Part shown: positions 44,897-53,991 of the stretch, in pieces
How positions within the stretch are numbered: position 1 is the first letter of the stretch
How the letters are laid out: every line of letters starts with the position of its first letter
From: JACSRF01 sp963695505
Lineage (GTDB): Bacteria; Chloroflexota; Anaerolineae; Promineifilales; Promineifilaceae
Direction: 5' to 3'
DNA length: 64,000 nt
Assembly (NCBI GenBank): GCA_963695505.1
Contig: CAVOGX010000010.1
Span: 186,001 to 250,000 of the forward strand
Notes under the pieces: generated by a model
Database searches by the model: none
Told to the model about the DNA's origin: nothing
What the model saw: the letters and a program-made list of their open reading frames with translations, nothing else
Position numbers and translations under genes: made by a program

Positions 44897-45619
44897 TTAC
44901 CTGTAACCTGCATAATCTTGCAAAATTGTGTGCCAGACAGCCAGAAAATCAGCTTCTTCTTCAAAGGAGAGGTAAATGGTGCGCCATGTTGTGGCGCTCT
45001 TGCCCAGCCCGCCGCCCACAAAATACCGCAAGGTGGGGTCATCCAGCCCTGGGCCAAAAATGACCTGAAAGGTCACGGCTAAAGCGGGATGGGGCTGTGG
45101 GCCAAAAATAAACCAACCACGCTGCACATTTTGCAGCGTTTTGGCGTTGAACATCTGGTAGAGGTACCGTTGGGGAGCTTGCTGCACCATGAGAATGTGG
45201 TCGCCCAGAGGAACACGCCAATATTGCGTAGGGTTGCGCAGCAGCACAAAGTTTTCGCGGTCGATGAGGCTAAATACACCGGTAGCCCAGGTTTGCACGC
45301 GCTGGTTGTGCGGCAAGGGTCGCAGTTCGGCGGTGGCGGGCAATTCAGGCTCCCCATCAGGCACAAATTTGCTGTAACCAGCCCGCTCGCTAACCCAAAA
45401 AGCAGCCCGCACCAGAGCGCCTATTGCCAACACAGTCAGAAAGGCGCGCCAGCCCCAACCGGACATACCTGCGACAAAGAGCAGGATGAAAAAGAGCAGC
45501 ATCAGCCAGGTGTAAATGGCAAAACCCAGAATGTAGCGGTGACGCAGCCAGTAGGTTACAAAGTAAAGCTGGCCTAGAAAGCGAAAATAGCGCTGCTGCC
45601 AGAGTGGAAGGCGTTCCAT
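44897..45619 (-). CDS. Membrane protein of unknown function, 240 aa
   Basis: Two adjacent hydrophobic helices near the N-terminus (ILGFAIYTWLMLLFFILLFV and FLTVLAIGALVRAAFW), then a cytoplasmic or external domain of about 150 residues. That domain is rich in aromatic residues and beta-strands, with NPTQYWRVPLGDHILMVQQ and the C-terminal SFEEEADFLAVWHTILQ. No family recognised. It lies 5 bp downstream of the inositol-phosphatase gene and is probably co-transcribed with it. Its 3' end abuts a heptamer-like ACCTGTT-ACCTGTA-ACCTGCA tract. Confidence 0.7.
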   Translation of the reverse strand: MERLPLWQQRYFRFLGQLYFVTYWLRHRYILGFAIYTWLMLLFFILLFVAGMSGWGWRAFLTVLAIGALVRAAFWVSERAGYSKFVPDGEPELPATAELRPLPHNQRVQTWATGVFSLIDRENFVLLRNPTQYWRVPLGDHILMVQQAPQRYLYQMFNAKTLQNVQRGWFIFGPQPHPALAVTFQVIFGPGLDDPTLRYFVGGGLGKSATTWRTIYLSFEEEADFLAVWHTILQDYAGYR

Positions 45620-45624
45620 GAGGC

Positions 45625-46431
45625 TTATGCTTGGGCAAAGGGGGCCAGAATTTGCAGCATCTGGGGGTGGATACGGCCGTTACTCACCACCATCGACGGG
45701 CGCGGCACTATTTCAAAGGGCTGCCCATCCATCTCTGTTACCGTGCCGCCCGCCTCCTGCACCAGCAGCACCCCCGCCGCAATATCCCAACTGCTCAGCT
45801 TATACTCCCAATAGCCATCCAGCCGCCCCGCCGCTACGTAAGCCAGGTCCAGCGCCGCCGCTCCTGCGCGCCGCAGCCCCTGCACCTGCTTCAAAAACGC
45901 CTGCGCCTGAGCCACGTTATCGTGGTCGCTGTGATGCCGGTCATACGGGAAGCCCGTGGCCAGCAGGCTGTTCACCAGTTCGGCCGTGCCGGTCACTTGC
46001 AAACGCGCAGTCTGCCCACTGCTCTGCAAATAGGCGCCTTCTCCGTGGGCTGCATAAAAGCATTCATCCCGCAGCGGGTCGTAAATCACCCCCACCATTG
46101 GCGTTTTTCCCTGGTAGAGTGCCATGGACACGCAAAAGACGGGGAAGCTGTGGGCAAAATTGGTCGTGCCATCCAGCGGGTCAACGTACCAGATGAAGGC
46201 GCTGTTATTGTGATTGTCTCCACTCTCTTCGGCCACAATTTGATGATGAGGGAACGCCGCTTGCAGCCGTTCCAAAATAATTTTCTCTGCGGCCGTGTCG
46301 AACTGAGTCACCCAATCCACGGCCGAACTCTTCCGCGTAATCTCTTTTTTCTGCCCGTACCCCTGCCGCAGCAGCGCTCCGGCCTCACGGGCAATGTCAA
46401 TTGTCAGCTTTAAGGTTTCTTGATTTGTCAT
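45625..46431 (-). CDS. Inositol monophosphatase family protein
   Basis: Mg-dependent, Li-sensitive phosphatase fold (IMPase/FBPase/CysQ), about 268 aa. Metal-site motifs are VAEESGD, WYVDPLDGTTNFAHSFP and the C-terminal SSWDIAAGVLLVQEAGG. MTNQETLKLTIDIAREAG at ATG 46431 is the natural start. The substrate could be myo-inositol phosphate, a histidinol-like phosphate or PAP; context gives no decision. First gene of a unit with the membrane protein at 44897. Confidence 0.92.
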   Translation of the reverse strand: MTNQETLKLTIDIAREAGALLRQGYGQKKEITRKSSAVDWVTQFDTAAEKIILERLQAAFPHHQIVAEESGDNHNNSAFIWYVDPLDGTTNFAHSFPVFCVSMALYQGKTPMVGVIYDPLRDECFYAAHGEGAYLQSSGQTARLQVTGTAELVNSLLATGFPYDRHHSDHDNVAQAQAFLKQVQGLRRAGAAALDLAYVAAGRLDGYWEYKLSSWDIAAGVLLVQEAGGTVTEMDGQPFEIVPRPSMVVSNGRIHPQMLQILAPFAQA

Positions 46432-46567
46432 AGGGGCTAATTGTGACCCAAAGCCCGCCTGCCCGCAATGCTGCATATTTGGCAGCGCCAGCGTCACAAT
46501 TAAAGTTGCCCGCCAGGTTATTGTCAGCTAACCTCAAGTTTTTAAGACAAAATTAGGAGTTTGACCT

Positions 46568-47911
46568 ATGCGTCAACTGCTTTTCACTTTCATCTTTTTG
46601 GGGCTGCTGGCAGGCTGTGGACAATCTGCCCCACCTACGCTAGACGATCAACTGCAGGCCGCCCTTGCCGCCCATGCCATCGCCCCGCTGGACCCAGGAG
46701 CGTCACCTGACCCGGCTAAAGTGACTTTGGGGCAGGCGCTGTTTTTTGACAAGCTGCTCAGCGGCAATCGGAACATTTCCTGCGCCACCTGCCACCATCC
46801 TTCCTTAGCTACCGGCGACGGTCTGCCCCTTTCTATTGGCACAAACGGGCAGGGGTTAGGACCAGAGCGCATTCTTGGCTACCGGCGGGGGTTCGTTGCG
46901 AGGAATGCCCCGGAACTGTTCAATCGCGGCGCGCCACAGTGGCGGACGATGTTTTGGGATAATCGCGTGGTACAGCTAGAAAACGGCCGTTTCTCTACCC
47001 CTGCCGCCGACCAACTGCCACCCGGTCTCGACAGCGTATTGGCCGTTCAGGCGATGTTCCCGGTTATTGCCAGCGGGGAAATGCGCGGGTTCTATGGCGA
47101 TTGGGACGTGAACCAACAGCCTAACGAGCTGGCCTTGTGGAGCGAATTTGATTTTGCTGAAATTTGGGCAGCCGTCATGGCGCGGATTTTAGCCGAACCG
47201 GAATACGTGGCGCTTTTTGCCGCCGCCTACCCCGGCGTGCCGGCTGCGGAGCTGGGCTTTCAATATGCGGCCAACGCCATTGCTGCGTTTGAAATTGCCG
47301 CCTTCACCCTGCCCGACAGCCCCTGGGACCGCTACCTGACCGGAGAAACGGCCGTTCTCTCCGACGCCGCCAAACGAGGGGCAATTCTCTTTTACGGAGA
47401 CGCTAACTGCGCTGTCTGTCATAGCGGCAGCCTGCTCACCGACCAGCAGCCTCACAACATTGCCGTGCCCCAGGTGGGGCCGGGCAAAGGAGAGGAAGCG
47501 CCCCTGGACTTTGGACACGGCCGCGAACTGGAAAATGGCTTAGGGCGCTTTGCCTTTCGCACGCCCCCCCTGCGCAACGTGGCCGTTACCGGTCCCTACA
47601 TGCACAATGGCGCTTACGCCTCATTGGAAACGGCCGTTCGCCACCACCTAAACCCCGCCCAGGCCCTGCAAACCTACGACGAAACCGCCCATCTGCCCCC
47701 TGATTTGTGGGGAACTTTTCAAGATGACGAACTGCTGCTAATTGAGATGCTGCAAGCGCTGGATGGGCAGGTACGGCCGAAACGGCCGTTGACCGATGCG
47801 GAAATTGGCGACATTTTGGCATTTTTAGAGGCGTTGACCGATACGGCCGTCTATGACCTAGATCAATGGATTCCTGCCAGCGTGCCCAGCGGGCTCCCCG
47901 TCAACGATTAG
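46568..47911 (+). CDS. Dihaem cytochrome c peroxidase-like lipoprotein
   Basis: Exported lipoprotein with signal MRQLLFTFIFLGLLAGCG and lipobox Cys at residue 17. Two C-x-x-C-H haem sites are present: SCATCHHP (about residue 73) and NCAVCHSG (about 282), as in CcpA/MauG proteins. FRTPPLRNVAVTGPYMHNGAYA is the conserved segment with the distal Met/Tyr. Total 447 aa, longer than typical CCP because of an insertion around WRTMFWDNRVVQLENG. Reduces peroxide or oxidises a partner at the cell surface. Four ACGGCCGT octamers in the gene. Confidence 0.92.
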   Translation: MRQLLFTFIFLGLLAGCGQSAPPTLDDQLQAALAAHAIAPLDPGASPDPAKVTLGQALFFDKLLSGNRNISCATCHHPSLATGDGLPLSIGTNGQGLGPERILGYRRGFVARNAPELFNRGAPQWRTMFWDNRVVQLENGRFSTPAADQLPPGLDSVLAVQAMFPVIASGEMRGFYGDWDVNQQPNELALWSEFDFAEIWAAVMARILAEPEYVALFAAAYPGVPAAELGFQYAANAIAAFEIAAFTLPDSPWDRYLTGETAVLSDAAKRGAILFYGDANCAVCHSGSLLTDQQPHNIAVPQVGPGKGEEAPLDFGHGRELENGLGRFAFRTPPLRNVAVTGPYMHNGAYASLETAVRHHLNPAQALQTYDETAHLPPDLWGTFQDDELLLIEMLQALDGQVRPKRPLTDAEIGDILAFLEALTDTAVYDLDQWIPASVPSGLPVND

Positions 47912-47915
47912 ATGC

Positions 47916-47992
47916 GAGGTGTTCAGTATTCAGTTTTCAGTAACTTCACTCTGATTATCGATCACCGCCCACCGATCACTGATCACCGCCCC
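47916..47992. repeat. Heptamer-like repeat between the peroxidase and dipeptidase genes
   Basis: TTCAGTA TTCAGTT TTCAGTA on the left and GATCACCGCCC, CGATCACTGATCACCGCCC on the right: short-period units at a convergent gene junction. Confidence 0.5.
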
Positions 47993-49043
47993 ACGCCCGG
48001 CGCAGCAGGCGCACCCAGTTATCCCCCATGATGTTAGCCACGTGGCTTTCCTCGTAACCCTTTTCGCGCAGCTTCGCGCCAATCAGCCCCAAGTCAACCA
48101 CTGAATCCAGCTCTGCCGGGATATGCGCTGCGCCAAAGCCGCCGTCCAGGTCACTGCCAATACCTACGTGATCGGCGTTCCCCAACAGTTGGCAGATGGC
48201 GTCCACGTGGGCAACTACGTCGTCCAATGTTACCTGCTCTTTTGGCCGGCTTTTGTCCCAACCTGATTGCAAAAACTTATTAAACAGCACCACGCCAATG
48301 ACGCCATCCCGCTCGCCCAGCATGGCAATTTGGCGCTCGCTGAGCTGCCGCTCACCGGGCACAATGGCGCGCACGTTGCTGTGGGTAAAGGCTACCGGCC
48401 CGGCGTAATGCTCCATGGTCTCCAGGCTGGCCCGCTCGCTCATGTGCGTCAGGTCAGCAATAAAGCCAAATTCCGCCATCACTTCCAGAAGGCGATACCC
48501 TTCTTTTGTCAGGCCGCCGCCGCCGCGCCACGCCCCAGCAGCATAGCGGGTATCGTCCCACGCCAGGCCAATAAGGCGCAGGTCGCGCCCGTACCACATC
48601 TCCGCCTCCTCTGGCTCGCGGATGGGGTCAGCCCCTTCCATGAGGGGCACAATACCCAGCAATGGCCGTTCCCCATTTCCATGGCTGGCAAGCACCTCGT
48701 CCAGGCTGGCTAAATCGGTCACCAGGCGCACAGTTTCCAGCTCGTCAGCCAGGCGATGGTAATAATCTAGCTGCACCATAGCCTGCTGATGGGCTTCGGC
48801 AGGGGTGCGGTACACCACCTCAGCCTCCAGGCCGGCAACTTTGTAGGCCGCTGGCATCACAAACAGGGTGCCAAAGACGAGACCCACGCCCCCCTCTTGC
48901 AGGGCGGGTAGAGAAACGGTAGGCAGGCCGCGTGGGCCAGGCTGAGGTTCGCGCGCGCGCAAATTCGCCAGGGGTTGGGTTTGGTTACGGCCGTAACGCA
49001 GGGCGTTGTAGGCTAAATCCAGGTGGGCGTCGACAATGAACAT
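47976..49043 (-). CDS. Membrane-dipeptidase family (M19) peptidase
   Basis: Binuclear zinc dipeptidase, 355 aa. DAHLDLAYNAL gives the first ligands. Others are VPLMEGADPI (bridging Glu), FIADLTHMSERA and VAFTHSNVRAIVPGERQLSE. GIGSDLDGGF is the C-terminal active-site segment. No signal peptide, so it is likely cytosolic, unlike mammalian renal dipeptidase. ATG 49043 lies 4 bp after the endonuclease IV stop, so the two are translationally coupled. Confidence 0.92.
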   Translation of the reverse strand: MFIVDAHLDLAYNALRYGRNQTQPLANLRAREPQPGPRGLPTVSLPALQEGGVGLVFGTLFVMPAAYKVAGLEAEVVYRTPAEAHQQAMVQLDYYHRLADELETVRLVTDLASLDEVLASHGNGERPLLGIVPLMEGADPIREPEEAEMWYGRDLRLIGLAWDDTRYAAGAWRGGGGLTKEGYRLLEVMAEFGFIADLTHMSERASLETMEHYAGPVAFTHSNVRAIVPGERQLSERQIAMLGERDGVIGVVLFNKFLQSGWDKSRPKEQVTLDDVVAHVDAICQLLGNADHVGIGSDLDGGFGAAHIPAELDSVVDLGLIGAKLREKGYEESHVANIMGDNWVRLLRRAWGGDQ

Positions 49044-49047
49044 AGCT

Positions 49048-49920
49048 TTACCGGATCAATGCCCGCAAGGTTGCCAGGTTTACCGGGTCCATCTCCACTT
49101 CATTGCCGTCCTCACCCTTCTCCGTCTTCGGCGTTTCCAGATGCCCGGCGTGGTCGGCCCAGCGCGGGTCATTGACAAAGTTAGCAAATCCTTCTTTGCC
49201 AATAAAGCCCTGGCCGATGTGTTCGTGGCGGTCTTTGTTGGAACCCAGCTCGTGTTTGCTGTCATTGAGGTGGAAAAACTTGATGTGTTCCAGCCCCACC
49301 ACGCGATCAAACTCGGCCATGGTCGCCGCGTACGCTTCCGGGCTGCGAATGTCGTAGCCAGAAGCGAAAGCGTGGCAGGTGTCAAAGCAAACGCCCAGGC
49401 GCGGGTGATGGTCAGCTTCTTGCAGCAGGTAGGCCAGGTGCTCAAATTTGCAGCCCAAGTTGGTGCCCTGCCCGGCCATGTTTTCCAGGCAAATGGTGGT
49501 GCTGGGGGCGGTTTCGGCCGTTTCTAACAACAACCTCTGCACTGCGCGGGCGATATTTGCCAGCCCCATTTTCTCGTCGCTCTTGACGAAGGAACCCGGG
49601 TGAAAGGTCAGCAACGGGATGCCAAGCTGTCCGGCGCGTTCTACCTCAACCTTCAACGCCTGGTAGGATTTTTCCCACAGCGCTTCGTCCGGCGACCCCA
49701 CGTTAATGAGGTAGCTGGCGTGAACGGCTACCGGGTAAATCTGGTCAAATTCAGCCGCAGCCTGCGCAAACTTTTCAATATCTTCCGGCGTCAGTGGTTT
49801 TGCCGCCCACTGGCGGTTACTCTTGGTAAATATCAACATTGACTCGCAGCCAGTGTCCTGACCACGCTGAAAAGCCGTATGTGCTCCACCGGCTGTGCTC
49901 ATATGGGCGCCCAGTCGCAT
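49048..49920 (-). CDS. nfo: Endonuclease IV (AP endonuclease)
   Basis: Zn-dependent apurinic/apyrimidinic endonuclease of about 290 aa. MRLGAHMSTAGG at ATG 49920, AVHASYLINVGSPDE, LLTFHPGS, CLENMAGQGTNLG, VCFDTCHAFASGYD, and HLNDSKHELGSNKDRHEHIG contain the expected metal-ligand His, Glu and Asp residues of the TIM barrel. Complements the uracil-DNA glycosylase encoded at 42761 in base-excision repair, though they are not in one operon. Coupled to the M19 dipeptidase gene downstream. Confidence 0.96.
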   Translation of the reverse strand: MRLGAHMSTAGGAHTAFQRGQDTGCESMLIFTKSNRQWAAKPLTPEDIEKFAQAAAEFDQIYPVAVHASYLINVGSPDEALWEKSYQALKVEVERAGQLGIPLLTFHPGSFVKSDEKMGLANIARAVQRLLLETAETAPSTTICLENMAGQGTNLGCKFEHLAYLLQEADHHPRLGVCFDTCHAFASGYDIRSPEAYAATMAEFDRVVGLEHIKFFHLNDSKHELGSNKDRHEHIGQGFIGKEGFANFVNDPRWADHAGHLETPKTEKGEDGNEVEMDPVNLATLRALIR

Positions 49921-49985
49921 AAACTCTCCTTTAGTTAGCTTTATCAATTGTAAGCATTCAGCCGGTCAGCGAGTCAGTCAGTATT

Positions 49986-50210
49986 TTACCAAACGTGCTC
50001 GGCCGGCATGTCGCCGCCAAAATAGCCGATACTTTCTGCGCCATCCAGCGTGTAAACGCCATCGCCAATAATCCGCCAGATGCGCTTGCCGCCTAAATCA
50101 AGAATGAAGCTTCCTTCCTGGCGGCCTGTCGGCTCACCTTCCATGGTGTAGAGAACGGTTCCTTCCAAATAGGCAAATTGTTCACCTTTGCGATCGATTA
50201 AACCACGCAT
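49986..50210 (-). CDS. Small beta-rich protein, 74 aa, function unknown
   Basis: Starts MRGLIDRKGEQFAYLEGTVL at ATG 50210 with GGAGAGCTC directly upstream. Alternating repeats of the type G-x-x-I/V-x-D/x-G and aromatic pairs (LDLGGKRIWRI, VYTLDGAESIGYF) suggest a small beta-propeller-blade or MORN-like sheet. No catalytic motif. Lies 44 bp after the LysM protein gene on the same strand and is probably co-transcribed. Confidence 0.65.
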   Translation of the reverse strand: MRGLIDRKGEQFAYLEGTVLYTMEGEPTGRQEGSFILDLGGKRIWRIIGDGVYTLDGAESIGYFGGDMPAEHVW

Positions 50211-50254
50211 GAGCTCTCCTCCACCTTGCGTGCCGCGCCGCGGGCCGGCACATC

Positions 50255-51034
50255 CTAAGGAATGACAAACGTTGCTTGAATACTCCCCTCGCCGTCTAGC
50301 AGCGTCACCCGCTCGCCAGATTGCCAGATGGGTTCTTCCAGCCCCCAAAAGAGGTCTGTGGTGGTATCTTCACCGGCTTCCGTATGAATAACCACACCCG
50401 AGCCAGCTCCATATAACGTAAATAGACTAAATGTATAAACATAGCCATTTTCGTCGCGCAGTGTCCAATCCAGCAGGCCAACCTGCCGGCTGCCCGCATT
50501 TACAAGCTGCACCGCTTCCTCGGCCAGGTCGCCTACGCCAAACACCTCGGTGATTTGTAAATCTACTTCCCCTGCGGCATCAGCCGGAACAGTGGGGTTG
50601 GGTGAGGGTACAACGGATGGTTCGGGTGGCGCCGTGGGTAATGGCGTGGCTGTGGGAATGCCGCCTACGGGAATGAGGAGCTCCTGGCCCACGGTGAGGA
50701 AGTTGGGATCACTCATGCCGTTCATGATCATGATGTCATCCATCGGCACGTCGTAAAATTGACTGATGCTCATGAGGGTGTCGCCAGACCGCACGATATG
50801 CACCGGAATAGCGCTCTCCGGCTCGGCGGTAGCTGTAGGTTCAGGCAGGGTTTGGGCAATGGCTGCGGCCGTGGCGGCGGGGGCTGTGGCGGCAACGGCC
50901 GTTTCCTGCATCACCACTTCCGTCTCCTGCTCCCGGCTGTCCCACCAAAACAAAATACCCAAAACCACGGCGGCGGAGACCAAAACGTTAATCAGAATAA
51001 AGGGCAACATGCGGCGAAAAGTCATATAATCCAT
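50255..51034 (-). CDS. Membrane-anchored LysM and lamin-tail-domain protein
   Basis: Signal anchor near residues 8-28 (LPFILINVLVSAAVVLGILF), then an acidic/Ala-rich linker. The LysM domain (about 78-122) has IPVHIVRSGDTLMSISQFY and LTVGQELLIPVGG, and binds peptidoglycan-type glycans. A Pro-rich spacer is followed by a lamin-tail/beta-sandwich domain of about 100 residues (VDLQITEVFGVGDLAEEAVQ, GLLDWTLRDENG). Exported, anchored by one helix. ATG 51034 or 51025. Confidence 0.82.
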   Translation of the reverse strand: MDYMTFRRMLPFILINVLVSAAVVLGILFWWDSREQETEVVMQETAVAATAPAATAAAIAQTLPEPTATAEPESAIPVHIVRSGDTLMSISQFYDVPMDDIMIMNGMSDPNFLTVGQELLIPVGGIPTATPLPTAPPEPSVVPSPNPTVPADAAGEVDLQITEVFGVGDLAEEAVQLVNAGSRQVGLLDWTLRDENGYVYTFSLFTLYGAGSGVVIHTEAGEDTTTDLFWGLEEPIWQSGERVTLLDGEGSIQATFVIP

Positions 51035-51122
51035 CACTCCCAAGATTTCTACTTGTATTGTACAACACCCCTTGGAGAAACGTGAAACCTCCGTCAAGGT
51101 GGTGGATGATTAAAGGACAAAA

Positions 51123-52346
51123 ATGGCATCAACACCTCCACAACCTCCCTTACGCCAACTGCCACGCAATGTGTGGATTGTCACCGCCACCAGCTTCCTC
51201 ACCGATATCTCCAGCGAGATGGTACTCAACCTGCTGCCCCTCTTTTTAGCCAACGTACTTGGGGTGCGCACCAACGTCATTGGCCTTATCGAAGGATTAG
51301 CCGAGAGCGCTGCCAGCTTGCTCAAAATCCTCTCCGGCTGGTTCTCGGATAAGTTAGGCCAGCGCAAAGGGCTGGCTGTGGCCGGTTACGGGCTTTCGAC
51401 CGTGGTCAAGCCCCTGCTCTACTTTGCCACCTCCTGGTGGGGAGTGCTGGCGGTGCGCTTTGGCGACCGCGTGGGCAAGGGCATTCGCACCGCGCCACGC
51501 GATGCTCTCATTGCCGACAGCATTGGCGAAGAGCATCGCGGGTTGGCCTATGGGCTGCACCGCGCCGGCGACACCGCCGGGGCCATGACGGGCATCCTTA
51601 TTGCGCTGGCGGTCGTGTGGGCCACCCAATCCGGCAGCCTGAATTTGGAGCGGGCAACTTTTCAGCGGGTGGTGTTATTCAGCATTGCGCCGGCCGTGCT
51701 GGCGGTGCTAATTCTGGCGGCGGGGGCCCGGGAAACGCCGGTGGCAAAGAAGGCCAGCCTGCCCAGGCTCTCGTGGCGCGGTTTTGACCGGCGGTTTCGC
51801 CGCTTTCTCCTGGTGCTGGTGTTGTTTACGCTGGGTAATTCGGCCGACGCTTTTCTCATTTTACGGGCGCAGGAGCGCGGCTTGAGCGTTTTGGGCATCT
51901 TGGGCATGCTGGCGACCTTTAACCTGGTGTATGCGCTGCTGTCGGGGCCGCTGGGGTCGCTGTCGGACCGGGTAGGCCGCGAACGGCTGATTACCGGAGG
52001 GTGGCTGGTGTACGGGGTGCTGTACGTGGGGTTCGCCCTGGCGGAAACGGCCGTTCACATCTTCCTGCTCTATGCGCTGTACGGGGTTTACTATGCCGCC
52101 GTGGAAGGCACAGCCAAAGCCTTTGTGGCCGATATTGTACCCAGAGAGCAGCGCGGTACTGCCTTTGGCCTGTACAATGCGGCTGTGGGTCTGGCTGTTT
52201 TACCCGCCAGCCTCATTGCGGGCATACTTTGGCAAGGCCTGGGCGGCTGGGCCGGGTTTGGCCCGGCAGCGCCGTTTGTTTTTGGAGCAGTGCTGGCAGG
52301 AACAGCCGTTCTGCTCTTTCGCACCTGGGTCATGCCCAGTAGTTGA
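51123..52346 (+). CDS. MFS transporter
   Basis: About 407 aa, 12 predicted membrane helices. Motif A is GWFSDKLGQRKG between helices 2 and 3. RFGDRVGKGIRTAPRDALIA is a strongly conserved segment of a bacterial MFS subgroup, and SDRVGRERL is the second-half motif A. The substrate is unknown; relatives are annotated variously as sugar, drug or phosphate carriers. ATG 51123 without a strong ribosome-binding site. No operon partner; followed by glgA after a heptamer repeat. Confidence 0.85.
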   Translation: MASTPPQPPLRQLPRNVWIVTATSFLTDISSEMVLNLLPLFLANVLGVRTNVIGLIEGLAESAASLLKILSGWFSDKLGQRKGLAVAGYGLSTVVKPLLYFATSWWGVLAVRFGDRVGKGIRTAPRDALIADSIGEEHRGLAYGLHRAGDTAGAMTGILIALAVVWATQSGSLNLERATFQRVVLFSIAPAVLAVLILAAGARETPVAKKASLPRLSWRGFDRRFRRFLLVLVLFTLGNSADAFLILRAQERGLSVLGILGMLATFNLVYALLSGPLGSLSDRVGRERLITGGWLVYGVLYVGFALAETAVHIFLLYALYGVYYAAVEGTAKAFVADIVPREQRGTAFGLYNAAVGLAVLPASLIAGILWQGLGGWAGFGPAAPFVFGAVLAGTAVLLFRTWVMPSS

Positions 52347-52361
52347 AGAACCACGCCAAAT

Positions 52362-52425
52362 CAGGGACAATAGCAATAAGCTATTCACAATGAACAATTA
52401 GCAATGAGCGATAAATTTGGTGGCC
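52362..52425. repeat. Heptamer-phased repeat before glgA
   Basis: From 52366 in exact 7-base phase: GACAATA GCAATAA GCTATTC ACAATGA ACAATTA GCAATGA GCGATAA. Confidence 0.65.
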
Positions 52426-52455
52426 ACCCGCCATCAGGTATCAAGAGAGAACGCT

Positions 52456-53901
52456 ATGGCCGAACCCCTTAAAATCCTTTTCCTCAGCGCCGAAGTCGCC
52501 CCCTTTGCCAAAACTGGCGGATTAGGCGATATTGGCGGCTCCCTGCCCAAAGCACTGCATGCCCTGGGCCACGACGTGCGCGTTATTATGCCCGCCTATA
52601 AAAATATCGAGGCAGGCTATCCCGGCGTCGAACCCATGGACCAGGTTTTCCGCGTGCCGACAGGTGCGGGAAACATCGAAGCGGGAGCCTTCGAAGGCCG
52701 CCTGCCCGGCAGTGACGTGCCTATTTACTTCATCGCCCAGCAGTACCTTTTCAACCGTGACCAGCTTTACAGCTATTGGGACGACGTCTATCGCTTCGCT
52801 TTTTACAGCAAAGCGGCCCTGGAATTCGTGCGCGCCCTCGATTGGCGGCCTGACCTGCTGCACGCCCACGACTGGCACACCGCGCCGGCCGTTACCTGGC
52901 TGGCTACCGCCGGGCAAGCCGACGAATTCTTCCGCGGCGTGCCCAGCGTCTTTACCATTCACAATCTGGCCCACCAGGGCAAAACCAACTGGCACGTCTT
53001 CAACTACTTGGGCATCGTCACCCACTCGCTCAACGAAGAAGCGTATGACGAAGTAAATTTCATGGCGCGGGGCATTTACCATGCCACCATGGTCAACACC
53101 GTCAGCCCCACTTACGCCCGCGAAATCACCACCTACGAGGGCGGGGCGGGATTAGACGCGCTGCTGCGCCACCGCCAGTATGACCTGCACGGCATTCTCA
53201 ACGGCCTGGACTACGACGAATGGAACCCGGCCACCGATTCGCGGCTGGCAGCGCCTTTTGACCTGGACAGCATGGATGAGCGGCTGCACAACCGGCGCGC
53301 CTTGCAGGCCCGCGCCAATTTGCCCCAGGTAGATGACGTTCCCCTGGTGGCCATGATTTCGCGGCTGGACTGGCAAAAAGGGCTGGACATTACCGGCGAG
53401 GTCATTCACCGCTTGATGAATGGCTTTTCCGGCCCGGCGCAGTTCGTGGTGCTGGGCACAGGGCAGCCAGAATATGAGGGGATGTTTGCGCAAATTGCCA
53501 ATTATCACCGCGATAAAATGACCGCTTTTCTGGCCTACAATGCCGGGCTGGCCCCGCTCATCTACGCCGGCAGCGACATTTTCCTGATGCCCTCCCTTTT
53601 TGAGCCGTGCGGCCTGGGGCAGATGATTGCCATGCGCTACGGCAGCGTGCCCCTGGTGCGCGCCACCGGCGGCCTGGCGGACACGGTGCAGGATGGGATA
53701 ACAGGGTTTTCTTTTAACTTTTACAGCAGTGACGCCTTCTGGCAAGCGCTGCAGCGGGCCATTTACTTTTACAACGTGGACAAAGAAACGTGGCGCGGCA
53801 TTCAGCGGCGGGGAATGCAGGCTGATTTCTCCTGGGAGCGCTCGGCGAAAGGGTACCACCAGCTCTATGAGTGGGCCATCGCCCGGATGCGGGGGTTCTA
53901 G
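52456..53901 (+). CDS. glgA: Glycogen synthase (ADP-glucose type, GT5)
   Basis: Elongates alpha-1,4-glucan from ADP-glucose. About 481 aa. FAKTGGLGDIGGSLPKALH is the N-terminal ADP-glucose binding loop. HAHDWHTAPAVTW and TIHNLAHQG lie in the first Rossmann lobe; LNGLDYDEWNP and MISRLDWQKGLDIT precede the second. FEPCGLGQMIAMRYGSVPLV carries the E-x7-E-like catalytic region. ATG 52456 with GAGAG upstream. Neighbour of malQ, so a glycogen metabolism pair. Confidence 0.95.
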   Translation: MAEPLKILFLSAEVAPFAKTGGLGDIGGSLPKALHALGHDVRVIMPAYKNIEAGYPGVEPMDQVFRVPTGAGNIEAGAFEGRLPGSDVPIYFIAQQYLFNRDQLYSYWDDVYRFAFYSKAALEFVRALDWRPDLLHAHDWHTAPAVTWLATAGQADEFFRGVPSVFTIHNLAHQGKTNWHVFNYLGIVTHSLNEEAYDEVNFMARGIYHATMVNTVSPTYAREITTYEGGAGLDALLRHRQYDLHGILNGLDYDEWNPATDSRLAAPFDLDSMDERLHNRRALQARANLPQVDDVPLVAMISRLDWQKGLDITGEVIHRLMNGFSGPAQFVVLGTGQPEYEGMFAQIANYHRDKMTAFLAYNAGLAPLIYAGSDIFLMPSLFEPCGLGQMIAMRYGSVPLVRATGGLADTVQDGITGFSFNFYSSDAFWQALQRAIYFYNVDKETWRGIQRRGMQADFSWERSAKGYHQLYEWAIARMRGF

Positions 53902-53985
53902 GAATGCTGAATGGGGAATGGGGAATGGAGATTAGAGATTGAAGCTGAAAAGCTAATGAGCTGATCGGCTGACAAGCAAAAAGGA
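53902..53985. repeat. Heptamer-phased repeat between glgA and malQ
   Basis: In 7-base phase from 53902: GAATGCT GAATGGG GAATGGG GAATGGA GATTAGA GATTGAA GCTGAAA AGCTAAT. Confidence 0.65.
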
Positions 53986-53991
53986 ATTACT

